From: Dirofilaria immitis
Lineage: Eukaryota > Nematoda > Chromadorea > Rhabditida > Onchocercidae
NCBI GenBank assembly: GCA_024305405.1
Contig: JAKNDB010000109.1
Span: 2,046,001-2,110,000, forward strand
Direction of reading: 5' to 3'
DNA: 64,000 nucleotides
A program made the position numbers and the translations under genes. Positions within the stretch are counted from its first letter, which is position 1. Each line of letters starts with the position of its first letter. The notes below the pieces were generated by a model that did no database searches, was not told the origin of the DNA, and was given only the letters and a program-made list of their open reading frames with translations. Positions 41,056 through 54,124 of the stretch are shown here, piece after piece.

Positions 41056-44000
41056 ATGTCCGACATCAGCAACGAAAAAGAAGCTAAGTTTGAAAGTCAT
41101 CATACAGAAGAGGCGTGGAAAACTGGTGAGTCTTGTTTTTTCTGGTCTTAATTCAATATCGTATCAGTTTAACCTTGTTTTCTTTAGATAATAAAGATTC
41201 ATTGAGTAACAAACAAGCGACGGCTCGAGATCCAGAGGTATCGCAGCAAACTTTACAAATATCCGAAGGCAGTACTAGCAAGTTAGTGTTTCTGCAAATT
41301 TCTACCATCGATTTCTTATTTTGTAAGTAGATGCGCTCGCGGCAACGTCCTTTGATCCTAGAATACTTTAATAAAAGCAAGTGCGGTGGATTTAACAATA
41401 GTCGTCAGTATTTCTCTCCAAGGACGCTGTTATATATCATAAAACTTTTCTCTTGACATGGCATGCGTTACTCCAAAATCCTAACGGTGCAGGTAATACC
41501 GCAGTATTTAGAAAATCTGCTGTTATGATTGGATATTTGACTTTTCTTTTTTTTTCTAATTTTATGAATGTCGTCGAGTAGGCAATGGAGACCGCTAGAG
41601 AGAACTGTTGCTGTTCACCGTATTTAATGCTATAAAAATATTTGTTTATTCGACGGTTATAGAAGTCGCATCTGATAACTTCTTTAGGCATGAAAGTGGA
41701 GATGAGAGTGGTCCTTTACTAAAAAAAATTTTATTGACGATGAAGGCGATTTAAAGGAAAGAGATAATGGTATTGAAGATGCGGTTATTGGTTTATCGTA
41801 TCAGGTGCGAATGTAATTGGGTATTATGAGTAAAAGCCTATCAGATTATAACAATATATTGTAGATGAAAAATCTCGCTAGTTAAATATTTTCAGTAAAT
41901 AGTGAGTACACTGTTGAATGAGTACATTGTTTTTTTGGTTTTGTGTTCTATATTTCAAGGACAAAGACTTCTTTAATTCATTGAGATTATGAGTAAACTA
42001 CAAATTATAAACTGTAAGAGAATTGTGATTATTTAAAACATACAAACAGGATCATAATTATGGAAGACGATTTGGAAATATGCAGAAAAATGATGGAGAA
42101 AATGGAGAAAAATTCCCTATTATTGGTGGACTCGCTTCTTACATTGGTATATTTAGAATCCATTTATACTTTTCACAGACTTCTTAACAGTAGCGTTGAT
42201 TGATATGCCTATTAGCGATAAAAATTCAGACAGTTCATGATCTTCTTTAGGAGATGAAGTCAGTGTTTCTGCAGGCCATCATTGTCGAGACGCGAACTCG
42301 GGACACAATTCAAGGTAAAGTAATTTCGTCAGTTTTCAAAGTTCTTCAATAAAATGGATTTTAGGTTCGTATAAAAACCGTAATTTAAATCCAAAATTTT
42401 TAAATAGACTTGTTCAGTAATGTTTGAGTTATTCCTTGGATTTCGAATCTTATTGGTTCTCATATTGATGCAAGAAGTAAAGTGATGTCAACTGTATTTT
42501 TCCTTTAGGTCGCCCCATTATGGAACGCATTATCGAAAAATCTCGGAAATGGATCCGCACACACCTTGTAGAATATATTCTACTGCCGTAGGTGGATGTC
42601 GGACGAATCAGATGCGAAGGCAAGTTTTTGCAAATAAGGATGGTGAATGATTATTATCTCACCTTGCGATTACATGATTTTATTTCTTGTTCCTATCTTT
42701 TGTTGCATTTACATATATAGTTCCGTTAAGCTATACAAAATGTAATTCAGGTACTTGTGTATTATTTATTGTAGCAGCTTGTTTAATATTTAACCAAGTA
42801 CGTTGACTTATTTAAGGCTGCCAGTTTCTACCGGTGGACAGATATTTTCTCGACAAACTCCCATCACGGCTACTCAAAATTACCGTACTCCCCGTCGAGG
42901 TTGGTTTTCTTTCAATAACTTTCTTGAAAATATGTTAAGAAGAATAGAATTTTTCAGCTCTTTTATTTTGCGTAATTCTTTTGACAAAACCTATGTTTTC
43001 AGAATTAAGAGTTTGTTATATTTTGAACTCCTATATCAGTAATTTTCTAAACTCCATTGCGGCAGATCATCCGTATGATGATGATGATATGTTTTAATTG
43101 TAATGGCACAAATACGTAAACAGTTTGCATATGGAGTGGCATAATTCATATACTTTTTTAACGTACTGTGGTTCATACTTTTTAGCGTATTGTGATTCAC
43201 TGAATTATTTGTGCAATCCAAATCGATAATACCGTAGTGATATTTTTAAGGTTTAGGAGTGACTCAAATAGCAGCTAATAATCAAGGTGATGTACTGTTC
43301 CGCTCACGTCATTTTATTGGTTCCAGTGGAGTATTTGGAGCTTCACCATCATCGAATAAGAGAGTCCTTCGACCAGCGTAAGTAGTTTGCCGTCGCCTTC
43401 TTTTCAATTTAGGATATTTCAGATTTTTCGATGCAGTGATACTAGTACTGAATCTCACAGTGAACTAAATCTTGCACAACATTAGTAAAGTTGGTTAACA
43501 GCACTGGGCACATATTTAGACATCCTGCAAATCCTGCAGTATCAACTTGTCAAAGCATTCGTCAAGTAATTCCTACTAACAAATCGATTTCGGCAACAAT
43601 GCCTGCTTACGCGACGGCAGTTAGTGTAACAAGTGCTGATTCCGATACACATGCCACAGATTTGAGTGTCGGTTTGGCGCCCTTTCTCGTGCCATCGCGA
43701 CGGCCTCGTCCAGTTGTCCGAAATCGAGGTGATTTTTTTCATGCTAGAGAAATTTTAACACTTGAAGACTTTGTAATCTTATATTGCTGGGTGAAGATAT
43801 TCGCATGAAATTGGGACTGAATTAGACCGGAAACTGTCCAAAGAATTGCACTTTTATGGCACCAGTTATTAAAATACTAACTCATTCAGATATGGAGTCA
43901 CTCTGATCCATCTTTTTAATATGGCTTGTAATGGATCATAAAGTGGCCATATATCTGGATCCGAAATATCTAGTTATCTCTTATAACATCACTCTCTATG

Positions 44001-47000
44001 GGATGGTGTACTTAGAAAATTGAATCGTTCTCTTGAATTTATTCGGTAGTATATCCTTATGATAAGCTTCCTTCCAAGTAAATGTCTTAAACATCAATTT
44101 TAAACGAGGTCCGTTGTAGCACGAACATCACGTGAACCAGATAAAGGAACAGAATTATTAGTCCAAAAATCCATCGCCAGTGATCTCCAGGTAAATTTTA
44201 GTTCCTTAAACGCATCTTAAATATCGTAGCGATGAATATCATATGCTTCCAACAATTTTCAGATAGTCAGTCACGCTGAAAATCAATCTAACGCTACTAT
44301 TAGTACTCCGCGGCAGCATCTGCTGAAAAGTGTAGCTCGCAGTAGTGGAGTTGTCAAACAGCAGTATATCATGGCAGAGCCTCTTGAACCATGTCATGTT
44401 CCTTGTTTTCAGCATACTCTGCAGGTTGGATCTACATTTAATTTTTGAATTCTTCGTTTTCGAAATTCAACTAATTCTAAAAATCGTTATATCCGCGGTA
44501 TTTTGTTTTGCAAGCGTTTCGTAGACTTTAGAATTCTTAGGTGCTTTAATGTTTATCAGTTTACAATAGTTATTAGCGTTATTAAGAGAAAAATTTGCAC
44601 TGCCGGCTTGGCTGAATTCCATTGGTTGTGTATCAAATTTCTATAGAGAATGCAACATATCTCAAAAATGGCTGATGTCTTTGGAAGTATTTTGAAAATC
44701 ATCTGTCATAAATTGTGTTTACATGCATGTTTTGAGGAGAAGATATCAGTTCTTACGCTGAGCTGTTGTGCAATTACTCAGTAATGTAGGAATGAATTTT
44801 TATTTTTATAGCATGCAGTTCCAAATGCTGAATCGATGGTAAGCATGGTTGTGAATGACAAATTATTATCTAGAACTATCGAGAATTCATCTACGGCAGT
44901 TCATTGTAAGGAAGAGCAGGAAGCATCTTCACAGGTAGTTGTTCACTTCTCAGTATCATAGTTTTATTAATTGCAACGATGCTTTAAATTCTGAACTTGA
45001 AATAGAAATCTAAAATCTAATATCTCTCCTAATTTTTTCGTCGCTAAAGAATTTCAACCTGAGATAAATTGTGCGGTTTTGCACATTTAGTCGAGACAGT
45101 TTTAGTTTATGGTTTTCGATATGGTGATCTTGTGTAGGTATTTTTTGATAGAGCGTGATCGCAAAGCTTTTTTTCTTTTTAGAGTATTTCTGTTGATTCT
45201 CACGAACCCGTTTACGTCATTAATGAGGACAGAATGCATAATCCTCAACAAACTACTCAAGCTTGTACGGCGTTTCCTCATCGTTCGCATCAGGACGTTG
45301 CAAAATATGTTGAAGAGCATTATCGAAAATCTCGAAAGGTTATTTTGTTGCGAGACCGTGTGAATTTCAGAAGCGTTAAATCATATATTTTCTCGTATAA
45401 TGGATCTAAGTTTTTGAGGGTACTTCAACTTTCATTGTAGGAATCATTCGTTGCCAATTCTCGTCAGCTTCTTACTCGACAACTCGATGAGTTACAGATG
45501 CGACAGGTCCGCACTTTTTTTGATATAGTTTGATTAGTTTCTGAGCTCTGGGGCACTTCGTCTTTTTTAATTTCACTTATAGCCCCAAATTCGTTATACC
45601 GAAACCACCGCTTTCGATAACTCTAAAAGAATAAAGGAAATAGATCAGCATTCTGTGACGCAATCAATAATAAGCATTTCAGTGAGCAGTTCCTCTGAAG
45701 AACTTTTGCAGGTCTGTTCATAATTATGAGATTAATAAAGAAAATGTGACCCGAAATCTCTCTATCGAGATCAAATTTTTTTTTTGGAATATAAACGTTT
45801 ACATTCTTGTCCACAGTCACTCATTCAGATTAGTTGGGACATCTCTGTCTATAGTAGTCAAAGTTGCAGTGTACTGAATTGTTCCTGCTCAAAATTTTTT
45901 ACTGTCGTTTGCTAGTTTAACCATTTAACTTCGATGTAAATTTCAGGAAATCAATCTGCATCGGCAGGAACCGATATCACCGGGACATGTTGCTAGTGTT
46001 TATCGCCGCAGTGCTTCTCCACTTAATCAAAATCATGGGTTTGATTCACGAAAGCATAAGCTGATGCAGTCAACATCGCTTGAGACTGAATTCTCCACGT
46101 TGCCATCCAAGAAGAGAACACCAAGTAATGACACCCCAGTAGTATTGGATAAAACAGGTACTCTCCAATTTTTTAATCATGTTTTTTTGAAAGAGTTTGA
46201 ACACATCAGAACTATCGATTTATACAATATTTATTGTAGGAGGCTGTGTTTATAAAAATGAAAATTTTTTAGTTGTTACTCCGTCGATCGAAGATATATC
46301 GAGTGGAGAGAACCACCTGTTTTTAATGAAGCATGTAATGAGGCTTTGGAACAGCGGGTTACGACGCGTTCTTCGCTTAGCGGAGCTGAAGAAGAAACGA
46401 GTGTAAACGGTGCAGTTGAATTGTTTTATTTTGTTCTCATAACAGATTTTATTTTATACAATTGTGAAATCGAAATACTACGAATAAGTATATATGAACT
46501 TCTTTGTTAAATGTTATCATATATAATTGACTTTCCAGGTAATGCCGATGAAAAAGGAACGGAAGATGAAGGTGTTCGAATCGTTGAAAAAGTGACGGAT
46601 AGAGATTCGCGATCAAATAGTGAAGATGATTGGGAGGAAGAATATACGACACGTTGTTACTGTGGCTTGAATCATAACGACGAATTTATGATACAGTGTG
46701 ATATGTGCAAGTAACTTTTATGGAAAATCGTTTTAGAAATATAACAATTGATTTGGAAAGCGAATTCTTTAATTACATATTTTTAGCAAATTTATTTTTG
46801 GAAGTAGAGTATTTAATTTTAAGCATAATAAATGCATTATATGCAGTAAAACCAACCATGCTTCATTATTTAGAAGCGATAAATTAGTAGCGTGAAATCT
46901 GAAGATTAGGGTCTTATGAAGCTTTTGGATCTTTCAGCGTATGGCAACATGGCAAATGTATGGACATCGATCGACGTAAGGTGCCAGATACCTATAAATG

Positions 47001-50000
47001 TGAAGAATGTAATCCACGTCTGTTGAAACTTAGCAAAACTCAAGCGCGGGAGATGCAGTTGAAAGTGCTTGCTAGACAATGCAAAGAAAAAGAAAAGAGA
47101 CGTCGCCTGCGAGCTAAAGGACACTTTAAAAATAAGATTCGGGAAAAATCAGTATGTTTAAAAAGCATATTCAGTTTTAATACTACAGTTCATGAAAGTA
47201 AGATAAAGTAAATGATGCTTGTAGTTTACAGTTTATTATGAAAGCTTTTGTCATCTGTAGGATTTTTAGAAAGAAATTAAGAATAAACGAATACGAAGAA
47301 ATTCATCGAAAGATTACATTGAATGTTTCAAGTATGAATATACAAGATCTGTTATGGCATTTTCACGCAAACACGAAGACACGGTAGGTTCCATTTGTTT
47401 TCTCTTAGTTGGTCCATTTGTTTTTTCTTGGTGCAATTTGAAAGTTATCTCAAAGTTTTCATTTCGTCAAATTTGTTCTTAAGGTCAGTTGTCTTGAAAT
47501 GAACTTAGTGTTTGAGGAGATCTGGAGAGATAATTGATCATATATTTAAGTTTAGATCGTATCTTCATCATTCAGGGTAATCCTGCCACATTGGAAGCGT
47601 TGCGAAAGGACGATGGTGTAAGTGTTATGTATGTCACACAGGTGTCCATGGGACTGGTTTCAACGCGGTTATATCGTGGTAGTGAACCGGTGATATATAT
47701 TTGCGGACGTGTTTCTCTTCCCCATGAATGTCGTGGTCGCGAAGAGCCGGGAACAATTATACCTTTTGTTATTTTATATAGGTAAATTATTTAGTAAAAT
47801 CGTATTTAAAATTATTGGTAGAGATAAAAAATTGTGACTTCACCGATAACTTCGATATTAAATGATGAGATAATGAATATTCTGATATAGATTTCTGACA
47901 GAAGTGTTAGTGAACTGGAGGAGAGAATGAAAAGTATCAAAATATACTATTCTGAATATACTACTTTTTGAAAATTTGTTTCATGTGCAAGACATTTTGG
48001 TAGGACTTATTATCCAAATTTAGTGACCTAGTGATTGAAGAAAGTGGAGAACCTACACCAATTTGCATTGATGCTCGTCAGTTCGGCTCGAAAGCGAGGT
48101 TTGCTCGTGCATCTTGCCGACCAAATATCAAAGTGCAGCATTTCTTTTTGAAAGGCAAGCTACATATCATTGGTATTGCTGCTGGAAACATTGAACGTGG
48201 TGATGAGGTTGTCACTTATGGTCTTTATCATAGTTTTGCTTCGGATTCACTTTCAAATAGTTTCTGCATATCCCACTAGATAAATGAAAAAAATCTGTAT
48301 GTTTTTCTACGATTTTACAGAAGCTATAAGGAATAGAAAGAGACCAAATATAAATTACTTGAGATTTAGATTGATAGTTGATGCACAGGTTTTTGCAGTG
48401 CAATTAATGCGATTTAGATTACTCTTCCATTTGATGCCGATTACTTCATGTCAAAGACGAAACTTGTTTGTGCGTGTTCAGCAGATGACGAGGATGATGG
48501 CACTGTAGATTGTTTAGTCCGTAACTTTAATCGATCACTTGAACAGAAGCAAAATCAAGCCAACTCAATGGTTGGTATTGCTGTTGTAATTCTTCAAATA
48601 ATAGGGAAACGATAAATTTATCTGTTTTTAAGTGCACTGCTGAAAATATTATAGAAAAAATAGTTTAGTTGTTTCATTGCGATGTTGTTGATCACCTCAG
48701 TTTGAATTACGTTGCTTGTTGATAAGGATTGACAAATATTATGGCATTTTCTTTTCTGCTGCAACAGAGTTCTGTTTTGTTATACGAATTATGAATAATA
48801 TAACTCATTGTAAAACCTGGCATTATAATCGACACTTTTTATAAGCAGTGAGTATAGTGGAATTGAAATTTCTAGGCCTTAGTAACAGTTTCGCATTCAA
48901 TAATAAATGTTGATACCACATCGAATGAACATGCTAAAAAGTATACGGAACTGGAAATTGGGATAGCTAAAAATACAAATGGATCTGGATGTTCTCCTAT
49001 AATAATTTCATCGAAAGCGACTACATCTGATTATATTGGTGAAATTAATACAATTGGAATTGTTGAAACAACAACGGCTGTAACGCCTACCACAGAAGAT
49101 GAAAATACAACTAATAAAGATGCATTACCAGACTGCTCTCTAGAGATGTATGCCTTTTGCTGATAAGGTTTTCAAACTGTCATTATTTCTTAACTTGCTG
49201 AAAGGTGCGGTATGAGTAAGTCATTTCTTGTAAGCTAGATGCGAATAGTTCGTTTGTCGAATGAAAGATAATTTAGAGAATTAATCATTTTCAAGGTAAC
49301 ATGTTGATTTTTTTTCTGTTTTGTAGACAATCTCGTACTCGAACCATTGAAAATAGATCCTCAAGAAAAGCTCGGAACAAGCGGTCCAAAACAATCTTCA
49401 GCACTTCATCATACAGGAAACGAGGCAACATCAAATTACCTTGTCGTGGAGCTGCTGCTAGGTGTAGAACTATCGAAGCAAGGCAAGAAACGTGCCCGAA
49501 TGAATGCAGAAATTCCGTTGTATCACCAAAAACTGAAACGTATGCTGTTTTCTGAGAAAAATTGATGCTGATTTATTAAACAATTATTTAACATACATAA
49601 ATTGATTTGTGAGTGTAATTCAGAATTGGATTTGATTTTTCTATCTTGTGGAAGTAGGTTTTAAGTTCTAGGATATTTTTTCCAGTGGAATTATTGATAT
49701 CGCGAAGGACGTAGTGGATCTCGACAGCTCACTGAAAAAGTAACTTGTCCACTTAGTGACGAAACAAGTATGCGTACGGAGGTATTTTCTTTCATTTTGA
49801 CTGTGCAGCATTTCCAATGCCTTTTGAAGTTCCTTGAAAACTGCTAATGCATTACGTATTTTTTAGGAACAGTATGAAGAAAACGAGCAGAATGTATCAA
49901 ATAAAGAATGCGAAGTTCAGTCCATGGAAGAAAATAAATTTGTCACGGAAAAATTAAAAACGTATCCAAAAGATGAAATAAAAACTGAAAGCGTGCGAAA

Positions 50001-53000
50001 AGCAGATATAGTAGATGCAGGATCAATTGTTATCAAGAATAGTGGTAGACCAAGAAAGAAAGGACAAGCTTCTATTAATGCGAGAGTAATGGATGCAGTT
50101 GATTGGGTGAAAGAAAGTGAGGGAAATGAACACATGGCCACGTTGGATAATTCAGCGAAGATGATACATCGTAAAAGAAATAGTATTTTAGAAGAGGTTG
50201 AAGGAGTAAACTATATGCTTCCCGAAGAGCGCAACAAAGCAATGGCAAGTTCATTATTTGGCTTGTGTCATTGGATGCTATTAAATTGATAAAAACAGAT
50301 AGCTGATGGATTATATATCCTGTTGATTCTGGTATGAATTCGTTAAGTTTTTTTGCAACAATCTGTTGTTCTAGTCTCGAGAAGAGCGCAAAGTGTTACA
50401 AGAGCTTGCATTATTCGAGCGCATGCAGCAGCGTGAAGCGAAACGGCAGCAACATGTAGCTTCTACACGTGGATCGGGAAGTGCTGGAAGCGCTTTCTCT
50501 CGCACTTCGTCTGCCATTGGTCCACCAATGGAATCTAAAAAGTTGCGAAGGTTATAAACAGTACAAATGATGGAAGAAGTGCAAGAAGAAGGCAGCAGAC
50601 CCAGTGAGTTTTGCATGAGAATCTAAGTTGGAAAGATAAGGTAGTGTATTTAATATTTCTATTCGAAGTTGTTTGAAAACATTGTGCAGGAATGGCACAA
50701 GAAAAGCTAGGAAAACAAAAACCGACGACGTGTACCAAGCTCGGAATGCCGTTCAACAGTAACACTGAAACGAAGTCGTACAGTGAGCGAAAGTACAAAA
50801 TGGCGAGGGAAATCTGAAACAGAACAAGGTTTATCTGCCCCATTTTTAATCCTATATTGTAATTGTATTTTGGTGAGGATTACCCTGAACCTATTCTTAT
50901 GTAATAGCTATAGGGAACTTGCACAGTTTTAAATAAAGAAAAGAATTCGGATAAGATTGTAAAGTCAATTTTGCTATTATGAATGGCATGTTTTTTATCA
51001 GCTGTTAAAGAAACACATCATCCATAATATCTCTTACGTCACTTTTCAAAGAGTCTTTCAATACGGCTTCCTTACTACAGGCCTAAACAACGACTTTAAT
51101 AAAAAGGTCTCGCTTTCGCCTCATGTTCAAAGCTTCACCACTGAATCAAGATTAGAATCCAACGTGAAAGGAGATTTGCGAGGTTTGAAAATTCTTCTAT
51201 GTTAATAGTTAATATTTAAGGCATGTTTTTGATTATAAAATTTCAATGAAGGGAATTCATTTTTTAATTTCCACTTCTGTTTTCTTCGATTAGCGCTTGT
51301 GATGAAAGCAATATTTTCATGATTTGTCAGACTAGCAGTATTACACATTTGACAAATGTTCTGAATTTTTTCAATTGTTTTTAATTTATCTCAATCAATA
51401 GAGTTGAAACTGGAGCATCAAAGACAAGAGATAGGGATAATCTTTCGTTCAAGAAGAGAAAATAAAAATTTTTTGCAAATTTGGAATCTTAGAAAATGAA
51501 AATGTTCTGAGCATTTTAAATTATAGATATGACTGGAGAGGTCAAACTACAAGAATTGGAAGTATCCAGTGATAATAATGCTATCTACAAAAGTTCTTCG
51601 CTGCCGCATACAAAACAGGAAATCCAAAACACGGATTCCATTCAGGACATCACTTCAACTACTTGCCCCACCAATGAGGAGCATATAAAGGACGAGGTCG
51701 GCATTTTGTTTTAACTTCATTCCGGTATTGCTTCCTCAGTGTTTCTAATGTAATTAAAAAACTGGATTTTTAGGTAGAACCGCTGCCAAAAAGAAAATGT
51801 GAAAATCACGGTTTGGGTGACAACAGTGATTCATATACATCATTCGCTGTCAAACCAGGTATTCATGTATTCACTTTAAAAAATATTGCTTCTTTCTGTG
51901 TTTTTTCTTTTTAAGGTGAGTATCTTTTGACATCTTACAGAAGAAATTCGTGCTTTCTTCCATAAGATGGTTGAAATTGAAGCTGCTTGTGAACCGTCGT
52001 ACTTTTACTGGATTTTCAAACATTGGAACGAGATCAACTTCCTTCAACATCTTTGCACGCTGAATGTGATAAAAATCAAATAAAGGTTGTAGAGGCTCCT
52101 AAGAAAAAGATGTCGCTGGACGAATATAAAAGAAGGAAGAGCTCGAAAATTACTACGGATCCGGAGAAGTAAGATTCTTTTATATAAAACTTTGAAGATT
52201 TGGTAAAACACAGTTACCGCGATTGTTCTTAGATTTTTAAATGTTCGTATTTTGCGCATCATTTGTTATTTTCATATATTGTGTAAATCATTTTTTTTCA
52301 TTTTGAATACCAAGAAATATAACTTGCTTTTAATTAAACATAACGTTTCTTCACCACCTCTTGTGAATTGGTGTAGTCGTTAGCAATAAAGAAAAAATTT
52401 CTTTTAATCATTCCTGTTTTGTGAATTCCAAACAATTTGCATGCTTCAGTTTGTTTTGGATATAGTAATCTTCTTAAGACTGATGGTCTTTTTGTCAGCT
52501 GCTTTTTCCAATGTTTAAGATTGTTTATTTTTGTAAGATTTTTGATATGAACAGATATCATTTTCATGCACCAAGAAGTTAATACAGTGTACTTTTATAG
52601 AACATCTGCAATTGCCGTCGAAAAGAAAGCGGAAGAAGGTGAGCGCAAACGTACGCCATCATCGCGTTCTTTTATTCCGTTAATGAATGCCAGTGGAACT
52701 GTTGGAAAACGTACATCACTTCGTCTTGGTGCCTTTCCTGATCCTGTACAGTTACGCGCCACTCCAACGCTTTCAATTGATGACTTGAAACGTCGTATTT
52801 ATCGGCGAACGACATCTTCAACTGCTCTAACCTCAAAAACTGAGAGTATTTCACCTTCTTTCAAGCTGCAGAAGAACGCTCCACATATCTCACCGGGACA
52901 GTACTCTGAGGTGAATTGTATGTTCGAATGGAATATTTTGTACTCTGTGACATTTAGATAAGAATATTCTGCAAATCGACTGGTGCTTAATCGTCTTTTT

Positions 53001-54124
53001 CTATTTCTTCACACCTTTTTTTGTGCTCCTGCATGTTTTGATTTAGTAGTGTTATTGTAATCAAAACAATAATCACCGCTTGAAGAACAGTTCATTGTCA
53101 TCGAAAAATTGACTTATTCGTAAAACTATTATCTTCATTTAGAAAAGTTGAAATTTTAAGACCTTCCATATAAGTAGTGCCTGTTCATGAAGATACAGGG
53201 AAAAATAACGGGTTTCCATTTTCTGACGATGCTTATTTTTCGCATTTTTAAATTCCTTTTAAAGTATCTGAAGTCTGTCATTTTTATCTTTATGGAAGTA
53301 TATACCTTAAATTGTTTAGTGATTTTGTGTTTGACGTATCTGAAATATTGTACGTAAAAACTGATTATATTCCATACTTCCTTGCCTGGGAATAGATGTA
53401 TGTGGAGTACTTTACGCAGAAACATTGGATTAATCATAGACCAAAACGTATTTCAATGGTGCTAAAAAATTGAAAATAATATAAAAATATACAGGCACAG
53501 TCTACGTATTTTTATATTTGAATGACTTAAATGCTAAATGTATATTTTACATATTCCTATTTACATTAATATGTATTTTTAAAAAAGTGTATGCTTTCCT
53601 TGTGAACTTAATTTGTACAAAAATTTCAGGAAGGACCAACTTCATTTGCTGCGTCGTCCTCATCATCATCATCATCATGGCGAAGAGAACCACCATCAAC
53701 CGTAATTTCCAGGAGACTGCCACTCGAAGAGCGATTACGCTTGGTACTGGGATGTGGTGAGGGGTACACTGATAGGTGTAGTTCATCTGTATCTCCAGTA
53801 GCTGCTCCTCCACCACCTCCACCTCCTCCTCCTCCTCCTCCTCCTGCCAAGAGTTCAGGTCAGTATTTGAGTTTAGAGGTTATACTTCTAAAAATTTTAT
53901 TTAGTTCCACCGCAGTAGAAAGCATAGTGATTGCTTTTTCTTTTGCAATTTCTCATCATATGTGAATACTTGTGTTTTCTAGAAATACCGAAACTGAGAT
54001 GCGATTTTGCTTGTGACGTTCATTCGATATCCCTTTACCACCACCGCCTACAACTATTCCATCTTCCAACCATCCAGATCAACGTCCGTATGAATCACAT
54101 GCGTTGGGGCCCCGTAAAGGCTAA
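41056..54124 (+). CDS. set-26: PHD+SET chromatin protein, MLL5/SETD5 (SET-26) family
   Basis: About 36 exons: 41056-41125, 41188-41281, 41688-41804, 42050-42146, 42251-42314, 42509-42619, 42817-42899, 43257-43377, 43502-43728, 44120-44190, 44263-44424, 44812-44934, 45183-45338, 45441-45506, 45583-45711, 45947-46157, 46240-46409, 46539-46710, 46938-47151, 47270-47383, 47576-47781, 48024-48207, 48418-48570, 48876-49147, 49327-49539, 49686-49781, 49867-50244, 50375-50603, 50690-50828, 51081-51182, 51527-51696, 51774-51858, 51941-52168, 52601-52910, 53630-53858, 53983-54124. About 1,900 residues: long polar N-terminus, PHD finger (~740-800), SET domain (~860-1040), family helix [17 protein letters not shown] (~1360), motif [12 protein letters not shown] (~1650), polyproline C-terminus. 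Family members read H3K4 methylation and repress or tune transcription; C. elegans SET-26/SET-9 affect lifespan and germline. The SET core lacks the NHSC motif (RASCRPN instead), as in MLL5/SETD5, so enzyme activity is doubtful. Several one-base frameshifts interrupt the frame (see findings). The symbol could equally be set-9. Confidence 0.9.
42620..42621 (+). other. set-26: GC splice donor in the SET gene
   Basis: Exon 42509-42619 ends CGAAG|GCAAGT, otherwise a perfect donor consensus with C for T. The next exon begins G CTG CCA, and the phase (2 to 1) is exact. Confidence 0.75.
46648..47008 (+). other. set-26: PHD finger of the SET gene, split by one intron
   Basis: The C4HC3 zinc-ligand series is complete: RCYCG, QCDMC, WQHGKC and CEEC, followed by NPR. 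An intron (46711-46937) splits it just after the second Cys pair, at phase 2, as the AA|C codon. The Trp of VWQH and the acidic pocket before it fit a finger that binds methylated H3K4, as known for the MLL5/SET-26 class. Confidence 0.9.
47576..48520 (+). other. set-26: SET domain with degenerate catalytic motif
   Basis: Spans three exons. Landmarks are PTLEALRK-like lead-in, [46 protein letters not shown] and a post-[15 protein letters not shown]. The canonical RFINHSCxPN becomes [10 protein letters not shown], so the Asn and His that contact cofactor and substrate are replaced. The same loss is typical of MLL5 and SETD5. Confidence 0.85.
50245..50246 (+). other. set-26: GC splice donor before the SREERK helix
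   Basis: Exon 49867-50244 ends GCAATG|GCAAGT, and exon 50375-50603 begins TCTCGAGAAGAG. Joining gives M|SREERK, which aligns with MTREERK in human MLL5. Without splicing the frame runs to a stop at about 50289. Confidence 0.8.
53661..53678 (+). repeat. set-26: (CAT)6 in a coding exon, encodes poly-Ser
   Basis: Read in frame as TCA codons it makes most of a run of eight serines near the C-terminus of the SET protein. Confidence 0.85.
53807..53845 (+). repeat. set-26: CCT/CCA repeat encoding 13 prolines
   Basis: A 39-base proline-codon run in exon 53630-53858. Polyproline tracts of this length can bind SH3, WW or profilin-type partners. The minus-strand poly-Gly frame is a shadow. Confidence 0.85.

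Noticed and set aside
41362..41407. Candidate third exon of the SET gene ([14 protein letters not shown] frame)
   Set aside because: Its acceptor phase hits a stop when joined to exon 41188-41281, whereas that exon joins 41688 directly in perfect phase.
29163..52006. Programmed ribosomal frameshifting as an explanation for the frame breaks
   Set aside because: Too many sites in unrelated genes, varied run sequences, no slippery heptamer or conserved pseudoknot, and splice phases consistent with simple missing bases.
53547..53850. Minus-strand frames with poly-Gly and poly-Met
   Set aside because: Shadows of the poly-Ser and polyproline codons of the SET gene exon.
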